Shown in pieces: positions 57,170 through 64,000 of a stretch of 64,000 nt of DNA. The stretch is taken from positions 744,001 to 808,000 of the forward strand of contig NZ_JAJFES010000001.1 of the NCBI RefSeq assembly GCF_020708045.1, given 5' to 3'. Source of the DNA: Massilia sp. IC2-278. GTDB lineage: Bacteria > Pseudomonadota > Gammaproteobacteria > Burkholderiales > Burkholderiaceae_D. The first letter of the stretch is position 1. The number at the start of each line of letters is the position of its first letter. Made by a program: the position numbers and the translations under genes. Under the pieces are notes generated by a model that saw nothing but the letters and a program-made list of their open reading frames with translations, searched no databases and was not told the DNA's origin.

Positions 57170-57613
57170 ATGAATGCAGGGACGACGAACGGACCGGGGC
57201 AGAATGATGCTACCGATAGCGCCGCGATCGGCGTGGGTGGTGTGACCAGTGGCCAGGAAGGGGCAACGCCCAGCCATGAAACGCAGCAGGAAACGGGTGG
57301 CAACGGCGGTGAGCAATTGACCGCAAGCCAGGGCAACGGCGAGGAAGCGGCAGTGGCCGAGGCGCGGGATGCGGCGGCGCAGCAGGATGGAACGCCCGCG
57401 GCGGCGCCCGGCGCGGCGCCAAACCCTGCGGAGCCGGATGAAACCAGCATGCACAGCGGTGCCCGTGGCGCCTTCGATACCCGCTCCGGCCAGGCCGGCG
57501 GTACGGGCACCGGGATCGGCTCGCCGGAAAGCGGCGCCAACCAGTCGCCCGAAGACCTGGCGCCGCCTGCCGGCGAGACGAATCCGGTGCCGCCCGGCGG
57601 CCACAAGGCTTAG
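57170..57613 (+). CDS. Low-complexity, probably disordered protein of unknown function
   Basis: 147 residues, rich in Gly, Ala, Glu, Gln, Thr and Pro, with no hydrophobic core. MNAGTTNGPGQNDATD follows an excellent ribosome site (GGGAGGACGACG). The end, GARGAFDTRSGQAGGTGTGI onward, is the only ordered-looking piece. I know no family; it is probably a stress-related hydrophilin-like protein, which is inference from composition. Confidence 0.6.
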   Translation: MNAGTTNGPGQNDATDSAAIGVGGVTSGQEGATPSHETQQETGGNGGEQLTASQGNGEEAAVAEARDAAAQQDGTPAAAPGAAPNPAEPDETSMHSGARGAFDTRSGQAGGTGTGIGSPESGANQSPEDLAPPAGETNPVPPGGHKA

Positions 57614-57780
57614 GTCAGCGGTAAGGCCTGGGCCCGGTTCCGGCAAGGTCCAGGTCCGTTCCAGCAGGTCCGGGCCTTTCGGCAAAGCCAGCGCGCTCCG
57701 GCAGGGCCGAGGCTCCGTTCTGGCGCGGCCAGCCGGCGACCAGCGCCGCGACGCGGACGCCGGCCCTGCCCTGGCTGGCC

Positions 57781-58290
57781 TCAGTTATCCAGCTTGATCG
57801 TGCCGTGCTCGCCGGGATCGACGTCCGGCGTGGTGCCGGTCACGGCCGCCTTGGCCATCTGGAACAGGCGCACCATCTTGCTGTCGTTCGAATCCCAGTA
57901 TTCGGCGCTGTGCGGCGCCACGCGCACCAGCACCACGTGCTCGTCGTCGGGGCCGTGCGGGAACCAGGCCTGGACCATCGGGTTCCACAGCGCACGGATG
58001 CGCTCGCGGTCGACCACGCGCTCGGCGGTGCCGCTGATCGACACGTACAGGCTGTCCTCGGGCTGGGCGAAGCTGACGTTGACCTCGGGCTGCATCGCGA
58101 TGTTCTGCCACAGCGGCGTATGGATCGAGGTGTAGAACCAGAGTCCGCCCTCGGCGTCGGTATCCTGGTTCGTCATCGGATGGCTGATCAGGTGGCCGTG
58201 TTCGTCGACGGTCGTAAACATGGCAAAGCGCATCGAGCGAATCTTGTCCGCCAGTGCAGCGGCCTGGACGGAAGCGTTCGTTGTGGACAT
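57781..58290 (-). CDS. Pyridoxamine 5'-phosphate oxidase-related (general stress protein 26-like) protein
   Basis: 169 residues with the split-barrel FMN-binding pattern MRFAMFTTVDEHGHLISHPM, LWFYTSIHTPLW, VSISGTAERVVDR and LWNPMVQAWFPHG. These proteins bind flavin or F420-like cofactors and are stress-induced; the reaction is unknown. Single gene. Confidence 0.9.
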   Translation of the reverse strand: MSTTNASVQAAALADKIRSMRFAMFTTVDEHGHLISHPMTNQDTDAEGGLWFYTSIHTPLWQNIAMQPEVNVSFAQPEDSLYVSISGTAERVVDRERIRALWNPMVQAWFPHGPDDEHVVLVRVAPHSAEYWDSNDSKMVRLFQMAKAAVTGTTPDVDPGEHGTIKLDN

Positions 58291-58555
58291 GGCATACCCT
58301 TCAAAGTTGTCTGAAGCACCATCCTAGCCTGAGCACGCAGCCGGCATCGGTGCGGCGGCGAACGCAAGGCCCCGGCATGGGGCGCGAATACCCGCCGGGC
58401 CCCTCATCCGTGCCTTGTTATTAGGCCTGCCTGGCCCCGCGAGGTTCGGTCGCGCACATTGATACGCCTCAGCCACCTGCCCCGGCGCACACCGATACTG
58501 TGGCTTCGCGCGGCCAGCCAGGCCGCATCTCTCCACCACAGCCGACGGAGGAAAC

Positions 58556-60556
58556 GTGACGCAGCCGGGCGAGAACGCGTGCGGTATCCAGGACCCCACG
58601 CAGGGATCCATGCAGGACGCCGCGCAGGCCGGCGGGCACGACGGCTTCCTGCACAGCCTCGACCTGTTCACCCGCCAGCACCGCGCCGGGCACTGGGCCG
58701 GCACCTTCGGCGACTTCCTGGCCACCATCCTGCCCGCTGCGCCGGAACGCGTCGCGCGCAGTTCGCACCAGTACATCTGGGACATGATGCGCGCCACCTG
58801 CCTCGACGATGCCGGCGGCACCCTGCGCTGCAGCCTGTTCGCCGACGACCTCTTCGGCATCGACGAAGCGCTGGCGCGGGTGGTCGACTATTTCAAGGCG
58901 GCCGCGGCCGGTTCGGAAGTGGGCCGGCGCCTGCTGCTCCTGCTCGGCCCGCCTTCTGGCGGCAAGTCGACCCTGGTCATCCTGCTCAAGCGCGGGCTGG
59001 AGGAATACAGCCATACCGACGACGGCGCCCTGTATGCGATTGCCGGCTGCCCGGTGCGCGAGTCGCCGCTGCACCTGGTGCCGCACACCATGCGTGCCGC
59101 CTGCCGCAACACCTACGGCATCGACATCGCCGGCGACATCTGTCCGCATTGCCGAGCGCGGCTGGAAGACGGGTTCGACGGCGACTTCATGCGCATGCCG
59201 GTCGAGCGCGTGTTCATTTCGGAAGCCGGCCGCAGCGGCATCGGCACCTATGCGCCGCACGACCCCACCACGGCCGACCTGGCCGACCTGGTCGGCTCGG
59301 TCGATTTGTCGAAGGTGGCGCAGTACGGCGACGAAGGCGACCCGCGCGCCTGGTCCTGGTCCGGCGCCGTGTACGCGGCCAGCCGCGGCGTGCTGGAAAT
59401 GATCGAGATCCTGAAGGTCAAGCGCGAGTTCCTCTACCTGCTGCTCACGCTCACCCAGGAAAAGAACGTCAAGGTGGCGCGCTTTCCCCTGATCTACCTC
59501 GACGAAACCATCCTCGCGCATACCAATCTGGCTGAATTCCGCAAGTTTTTGCAGGAAAGCGAAAACGAAGCCCTGCTCGACCGCATGGTCATCATCCAGG
59601 TGCCCTACACCCTGAACTACCGCGAAGAAGCGCGCATCTACCGCAAGCTGATCTCGTCGGCGGCGCCGGCCTTCCGCGACGTCCACCTCGACCCGCACGT
59701 GCTGCATGCGGCGGCGGTGTTCGCCATCCTGTCGCGCATCCAGGACGGCGACGACAAGGAGGCCGAGCTGGTCAGGAAGGTGCGCATCCATGCCGACGAG
59801 GAAGTCGATGGCGTGAACCGGGCCGACATCCGCCGTGTCAAAGAAAAGGAAAAGGCGCCCGACGAAGGCCTGGCCGGGGTCTCGCCGCGCTTCGTGATCA
59901 ACGCGCTGTCGAACGCCATCATCGGTTCGAACCAGAAAAGCCTGTCGACCATGGACGTGCTGCTGGCCCTGAAGGATGCCATCGAAAACGACGCCCGCAT
60001 CGAGGCGCGCAAGAAGCGCAAGTGGGTCGACTACCTGGTCCTGACGCGCAAGGATTTCTATAACCGCTGGGTGAAGCAGGACGTGCACAAGGCGCTGTTT
60101 GTCTCCTTCGAGGGCGAAGCGCTCGAGCTGCTCAACAAATACCTCGACGAGGTGGAAGCCATGCTCGACAACCGCACCGTGAAAGACCCGATCACCAACG
60201 AGGAGCGGCGGCCCGACGAGCGCTTCCTGCGCGCGGTCGAGGAAAAGATCCACATTTCCGAGTCGGGCAAGCAGTCGTTCCGCCAGGAAGTCGTGCGCAA
60301 GGCGATGGGCGCCTACAAGCGCGGGGTCAAGTTCGGACTCGACAGCCACATCCAGCTCAACGACGCCGTCCAGCAGTATTTGTTCGAGGGGCGCCGCGAC
60401 GTGCTGCGCCTGGTCAGTTCCAGCAAGCGGCCCGACGACGATGTGCGCACCAAGATCTCGGCCGTCGAGAAACGCCTGGTCGACGAGTATGGCTACGACG
60501 CGCACAGTGCGCGCGAAGCGCTGAACTACGTCACCACGCTGCTGGCCCAGGAATGA
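58556..60556 (+). CDS. prkA: PrkA-family serine protein kinase (YeaG-like)
   Basis: 666 residues from a GTG at 58556 with GGAGG close upstream. The AAA+ P-loop is LLGPPSGGKSTLVILLKRG; VERVFISEAGRSGIGTY, FPLIYLDETILAHTNL and the PrkA C-terminal domain (VSPRFVINALSNAI, RKKRKWVDYLVLTRKDFY) follow. YeaG/PrkA is a nitrogen-starvation and stress kinase (or AAA+ protease, as proposed for Bacillus PrkA). First gene of prkA-yeaH-spoVR. Confidence 0.94.
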   Translation: MTQPGENACGIQDPTQGSMQDAAQAGGHDGFLHSLDLFTRQHRAGHWAGTFGDFLATILPAAPERVARSSHQYIWDMMRATCLDDAGGTLRCSLFADDLFGIDEALARVVDYFKAAAAGSEVGRRLLLLLGPPSGGKSTLVILLKRGLEEYSHTDDGALYAIAGCPVRESPLHLVPHTMRAACRNTYGIDIAGDICPHCRARLEDGFDGDFMRMPVERVFISEAGRSGIGTYAPHDPTTADLADLVGSVDLSKVAQYGDEGDPRAWSWSGAVYAASRGVLEMIEILKVKREFLYLLLTLTQEKNVKVARFPLIYLDETILAHTNLAEFRKFLQESENEALLDRMVIIQVPYTLNYREEARIYRKLISSAAPAFRDVHLDPHVLHAAAVFAILSRIQDGDDKEAELVRKVRIHADEEVDGVNRADIRRVKEKEKAPDEGLAGVSPRFVINALSNAIIGSNQKSLSTMDVLLALKDAIENDARIEARKKRKWVDYLVLTRKDFYNRWVKQDVHKALFVSFEGEALELLNKYLDEVEAMLDNRTVKDPITNEERRPDERFLRAVEEKIHISESGKQSFRQEVVRKAMGAYKRGVKFGLDSHIQLNDAVQQYLFEGRRDVLRLVSSSKRPDDDVRTKISAVEKRLVDEYGYDAHSAREALNYVTTLLAQE

Positions 60557-60572
60557 GGGAGCGGACCATCCC

Positions 60573-61847
60573 ATGGCGCTCACCATCAGCACCGAATGGT
60601 ACGAGTTGTTCTCGCGCGGCGCGCGCGACTGGCTACGCCACAACGACAAGGTGCGCGAGGCGGTGCGCCAGCACCTGCCCGACCTGATCGCCGGCCCCGA
60701 CCTCATCACCGGACCGCAGCAGCGCAGCGTGCAGGTGCCGGTGCGCCTGCTCGAGCACGCGCGCCTGCGCCTGGCCGAAGGCCGAATCGAGACCGGCGCC
60801 GGCCAGGGCCGCGGCGAACCCGGCGACATCCTGCGCCATGCCGAGGACGACGACGAAGGCGACGATGGCGCCGGCGGCAACGAGGACGGCGAAGTGAAAC
60901 TGCTGCTCGAATTTTCGATCGACGAGATCATGGACTGGCTGTGGGAAGACCTGCGCCTGCCCGACCTGAAGCCCGCGGCCAGCCCGGCCATTCCCGACAC
61001 CGAACTCGTGCGCGAAGGCTGGGACCGCCGCGGCGCGCGCTCGCGCCTGGACCGTCGCCGCACCCTGAAAGAAGCCATCAAGCGCCGCGCCGTGCAGGAC
61101 GATCCGCTTCCGTTTACCGACGAGGACCTGCGCTTTCGCCAGCTGGTCAGCCGGCCGCGGCCGGCCACGGCGGCGCTGATCTTCTTCGTCATCGACGTTT
61201 CGGCCAGCATGACCCAGCTCGAACGCAAGCTGGCCAAGTCCTTTTTTTTCTTCGCCCTGCAGGGCCTGCGCCGGCGCTACGCCAAAGTGGCGGCGCGCTT
61301 CATCGCCCACACCACGCAGGCCTGGGAATTCAACGAAGGCGATTTCTTCCAGGTGAGCGGCATTGGCGGCACGATCGCCTCGAGCGGATTCCGGCTGGTG
61401 CTCGACATCATCCGGCGCGAACGGCTGGCCGGGCAAACCAACCTCTACCTGTTCTACGCTTCCGACGGAGAGAATTTTACCGAAGACCGCGGCGCCACCC
61501 ACCACAGCCTGAAGGAGCTGGCCGGCATGCTCAACTACATGGGCTTCGTCGAAACCCTGCCTGGCGTCACCCGCTCGCTCGATACCGAAATGCGCCGACT
61601 GTTCACCGACCTCGAGGCGCGCGGACTGGCGGTGGGCGCCAGCGTGCTGTCGAATGCCGACGATGTCTGGCGCGCCCTGCGCCGCTTCTTTGGCGAGACG
61701 GCCGACGCGCGGACCGCGGGCCTGGGTCCGCCGCGAGCCGATCTGCGAGCCGATTTGCAAGTCGACTTGCAAGCCAACCTGCAAGCCGATCTGCGCACCG
61801 GTCCGCTCGCCGGTTCACTGGCCAACCCGGGCGAGGTGCGCGCATGA
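60573..61847 (+). CDS. yeaH: DUF444/YeaH-type protein with von Willebrand-like domain
   Basis: 424 residues. The N-terminal charged domain has an acidic linker (AEDDDEGDDGAGGNEDGE). The vWA-like part has the metal-site motif FFVIDVSASMTQLERKLAK and LYLFYASDGENF. The last 37 residues are made of ADL(R/Q) repeats encoded by 12-bp tandem units, which ordinary YeaH proteins do not have. YeaH acts with YeaG. Overlaps spoVR by ATGA. Confidence 0.92.
   Translation: MALTISTEWYELFSRGARDWLRHNDKVREAVRQHLPDLIAGPDLITGPQQRSVQVPVRLLEHARLRLAEGRIETGAGQGRGEPGDILRHAEDDDEGDDGAGGNEDGEVKLLLEFSIDEIMDWLWEDLRLPDLKPAASPAIPDTELVREGWDRRGARSRLDRRRTLKEAIKRRAVQDDPLPFTDEDLRFRQLVSRPRPATAALIFFVIDVSASMTQLERKLAKSFFFFALQGLRRRYAKVAARFIAHTTQAWEFNEGDFFQVSGIGGTIASSGFRLVLDIIRRERLAGQTNLYLFYASDGENFTEDRGATHHSLKELAGMLNYMGFVETLPGVTRSLDTEMRRLFTDLEARGLAVGASVLSNADDVWRALRRFFGETADARTAGLGPPRADLRADLQVDLQANLQADLRTGPLAGSLANPGEVRA
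61737..61796 (+). repeat. 12-bp tandem repeat encoding ADL(R/Q), five copies
   Basis: Five consecutive 12-bp units code for ADLR, ADLQ, VDLQ, ANLQ and ADLR at the 3' end of yeaH. Unit length keeps the frame, so copy number can change without breaking the gene. Confidence 0.85.
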
Positions 61848-63310
61848 GCAATCCCTTGTCCGGTGATCCTTCGTCCGATGAGCCCTTGTCCGGCGACCGC
61901 CTGGCTGACTATGCCGCCCGTCTGGAGCAGCTGGCGATCGAGCATGGCCTGGACTTCGACCCCGTGCACTTCGACATGGTGCCGAACAACTTCATGCTGG
62001 AGATCGCCGTCTACGGCTTGCCGGTGCGGATGCGCCACTGGTCGTTCGGGGTGCGCTACATCCACCAGCTGGTGCGCCAGCACATGGGGCACTCGCGCAT
62101 CTTCGAGGTGATGTTCCCGGGCGACCCTTGCCGCGCCTTCATGCTCGAACATAATTCGCTGGCCGAGAACACCCTGGTCACGGCCCACGTGCTGGGGCAT
62201 GCGGACTTCGCCAAGAACAATGCGCTGTTCCAGCGCTTCATGGGCATGGCAGGCGGCCACATCCTGGAACAGAGCGCGGCGCGCGCGCACCGGCTGGAGG
62301 CGGCCCTGGCCGAGCATGGCCAGGAGCGGGTCGAAGCCGTGCTCGACGCCGCGCTGGCGCTCGAGGCCCATATCGACATCGACCAGCCGCTGCACCGGCC
62401 GCGCTATCCCGACTATCTGGCGCGGCCCGGGGACGCGGCGGCCGGCGTACCGGTGCCGGGCGAGCCAGCCGCCGCCGCTTCGCCGGACCGTGCCTTCCGC
62501 GACCGCTACACCCGCCTGCCGGGCGAGGACGAACCGCCCGCGCCCGACACGCGGCGCCAGCGCGCACCCTTGCCGCCGTACCCCGAGCACGATCTGCTGT
62601 GGTTCATCGCCCAGTACGGCGCCGAACTCGAGGAATGGGAGCGCGACATCTTCCTGGCCGTGCGCGAGGAGGCATATTACTTCCACCCGATCTTCGCCTG
62701 CCAGATCATGAACGAAGGCTGGGCCTCGTACTGGCACGCGCGCCTGCTGCGCGAAGCCGGCTTCCTGCCGCACGAACTCTACCTGGCGGCACTGAAATCG
62801 CATTCGGACGTGGTGCGGCCGTATGCGGGCGGGCAGCAGCTGGCGCTGTCCCTGAACCCCTACCACCTCGGCTTCGTCATGTGGGAGCACATCATCGAAC
62901 GCGAGGGGCTGGACGCGGCGCGCCGCATCATGCGCGAGGAAGACGATTTCGGCTTCGTCCGCAACTACCTCGACGAGGACCTGGCGCGGGAACTCGATCT
63001 GTTCGTGCACGAAACGCGCAAGGACGGCGAAACGCGGATCGCCAATCGCGACATCCACGCGATCCGCGAGGCGATCCTGGCCCCGAAGTACAATTATGGC
63101 GCGCCCTCGGTGGCGGTCACGCTGCTGAAACCCGACGGCAGCCTCGAGCTGCGCCACGACTTCCAGCACGACGGGCGCGGGCTCGACCTCCAGCAGGCCG
63201 AGCGCGTGATGGAATACGTCGACCGCATCTGGCGCCGGCCGGTGTCGCTGAACACGGTCGACTTCCGCGGCGTGGTGCGTACCCTGCCGGCGCGCAAGAT
63301 CGGTTTCTGA
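61844..63310 (+). CDS. spoVR: SpoVR-family protein (YcgB-like)
   Basis: 488 residues, the usual SpoVR size: FEVMFPGDPCRAFMLEHNS, AHVLGHADFAKNN, FHPIFACQIMNEGWASYWHA, NPYHLGFVMWEHII and SLNTVDFRGVVRTL. The conserved His and Glu pattern suggests a metal site. In enterics it is induced with yeaGH; in Bacillus it affects spore cortex. Between about 180 and 235 there is a Pro/Ala-rich linker of variable type. Confidence 0.94.
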   Translation: MSNPLSGDPSSDEPLSGDRLADYAARLEQLAIEHGLDFDPVHFDMVPNNFMLEIAVYGLPVRMRHWSFGVRYIHQLVRQHMGHSRIFEVMFPGDPCRAFMLEHNSLAENTLVTAHVLGHADFAKNNALFQRFMGMAGGHILEQSAARAHRLEAALAEHGQERVEAVLDAALALEAHIDIDQPLHRPRYPDYLARPGDAAAGVPVPGEPAAAASPDRAFRDRYTRLPGEDEPPAPDTRRQRAPLPPYPEHDLLWFIAQYGAELEEWERDIFLAVREEAYYFHPIFACQIMNEGWASYWHARLLREAGFLPHELYLAALKSHSDVVRPYAGGQQLALSLNPYHLGFVMWEHIIEREGLDAARRIMREEDDFGFVRNYLDEDLARELDLFVHETRKDGETRIANRDIHAIREAILAPKYNYGAPSVAVTLLKPDGSLELRHDFQHDGRGLDLQQAERVMEYVDRIWRRPVSLNTVDFRGVVRTLPARKIGF

Positions 63311-63334
63311 AGCGGCCGTCCTGCCGATACCTAC

Positions 63335-63418
63335 GTGCCGGTCTGTGCGTGCCAGTCCGCACACGCTGGTCCGTACGCGCTGATCCGCACCCCCCGGTCT
63401 GCACCTTCCGGTCCGCAC
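63335..63418. repeat. 14-bp tandem repeat, six degenerate copies
   Basis: Units start at 63335, 63349, 63363, 63377, 63391 and 63405, with consensus GTGCCGGTCCGCAC (minus strand GTGCGGACCGGCAC, itself nearly palindromic). It lies in the non-coding gap after spoVR. Confidence 0.8.
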
Positions 63419-63511
63419 GCCTCACCCTGGCGCCTGCGGTGCAGGACCGGATCGCGCTTGCGGCCAGGCGGCGCGCTGCGGCTGCATGGTCGAACGCGTT
63501 CAAGCATGCCC

Positions 63512-64000
63512 TCAGCACGCGTCCTGCCGCGCCGCCACGCCCGGCTCGTACCGCCCAGGCGTCAGGATGCCCTGCGGATCAAGCGCCGCCTTCAACGCCG
63601 CCACCGTGCGCCAGTAACTGTCGCCATCCGGGTCGAGCGCCGCCATCGAGTGGTTCCCGGCGCGGTAGGGAATGTAGCCGGCTTCGAGCATCTGCGCGAA
63701 CACGGCGTCGTGGCAGGCCCGGGCACGCGCGGTTTCCTCGGGATCGTCGCGGTCGTAGGCCACGGTCAGGACCCCGCCCAGCGTGCGCTCGTTGATCATG
63801 CTGAAGGTGGCGAACAGATCGAAGCCGTAGTGCTCGAACTGGGCCTCGGCCAGGGCGTACACGGCCAGCATGTCCTCGCCGCGCAGCGGCAGCACCGGCG
63901 ACACCCACAGCAGGCCGCAGCCGTCGCGCGCCGGATCGGCTCCTTCGGGAAAGCCGGCCGGCAACCCGCCGCGCCGACGCCAGTAGGCGCCGGCCAGGAA
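63512..64000 (-). CDS. VAO-type FAD-linked oxidase, C-terminal part (5' end outside window)
   Basis: 163 codons, open to the right edge, ending at 63512. The C-terminal domain of vanillyl-alcohol-oxidase/4-cresol-dehydrogenase type flavoproteins is recognisable: GAYWRRRGG, DGCGLLWVSPVLPL, FDLFATFSMINERTL and the closing ALDPQGILTPGRY. The expected reaction is oxidation or hydroxylation of a para-substituted phenol. The FAD-binding N-terminal half is not visible. Confidence 0.85.
   Translation of the reverse strand, partial: FLAGAYWRRRGGLPAGFPEGADPARDGCGLLWVSPVLPLRGEDMLAVYALAEAQFEHYGFDLFATFSMINERTLGGVLTVAYDRDDPEETARARACHDAVFAQMLEAGYIPYRAGNHSMAALDPDGDSYWRTVAALKAALDPQGILTPGRYEPGVAARQDAC

Noticed and set aside
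58469..61237. 922-codon frame antisense to prkA-yeaH
   Set aside because: The sense frames encode well-known families with overlapping starts; the antisense frame has no ribosome site or domain.

Overview
The window is high-GC DNA whose gene content and order point to a betaproteobacterium, most likely Oxalobacteraceae close to Massilia/Telluria. The main support is the block mltG-tmk-holB-pilZ-tatD, together with ygfZ, an NRDE protein, beta-oxidation genes and a TonB-dependent glycan locus. This assignment is by eye. No rRNA or tRNA gene and no CRISPR array was recognised.

Layout. 1-2121: a large exported lipoprotein of unknown function, cut by the left edge. 2322-11942: fatty-acid and acyl-CoA metabolism (a FadB-type fusion enzyme carrying a frameshift, thiolase, two short-chain dehydrogenases, a Dabb protein) with two MFS transporters and a SufR-like regulator. 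The FadB-type gene and the thiolase share a 12-bp element at the same distance from their putative -10 boxes. 11994-21884: core functions (NRDE, DUF4936, YgfZ; then mltG-tmk-holB-pilZ, two acetyltransferases, tatD, an ankyrin protein, LpxO). 21998-27431: universal stress protein, a tyrosine recombinase with a degenerate active site, and a four-gene siderophore ABC importer behind a candidate Fur box.

27804-35285 is the most remarkable part. Four genes overlapping by 4 bp each encode a complete MukF-MukE-MukB-type SMC complex, with a full-length MukB of 1466 residues, followed by a JetD-type TOPRIM nuclease subunit. The first three genes have the E. coli mukFEB order and recognisable Muk sequence signatures. 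The fourth gene is the hallmark of Wadjet/MksG anti-plasmid systems. I read the operon as a MukBEF-based Wadjet-like DNA-defence system. A gene-poor, lower-GC, apparently decayed stretch (35286-36747) follows it.

36748-47651 is a beta-glucan/cello-oligosaccharide utilisation locus: a LacI regulator, TonB receptor, GH1 beta-glucosidase, glucokinase, sugar MFS permease, GH9 glucanase fused in frame to a UPF0303 domain, and a Gfo/Idh/MocA oxidoreductase. LacI-type palindromes lie before the receptor, and one overlaps the beta-glucosidase start codon. 47667-49197 holds a second, intact tyrosine recombinase. It is followed by an array of degenerate copies of its own 3' end and preceded by a near-consensus LexA box. 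49285-58290 is ordinary chromosomal metabolism (nicotinamidase, amino-acid permease, TPP enzyme, a Baeyer-Villiger monooxygenase-esterase fusion, small proteins). 58556-63310 is the prkA-yeaH-spoVR stress operon, which carries recent-looking short tandem repeats. A VAO-type flavoprotein is cut by the right edge.
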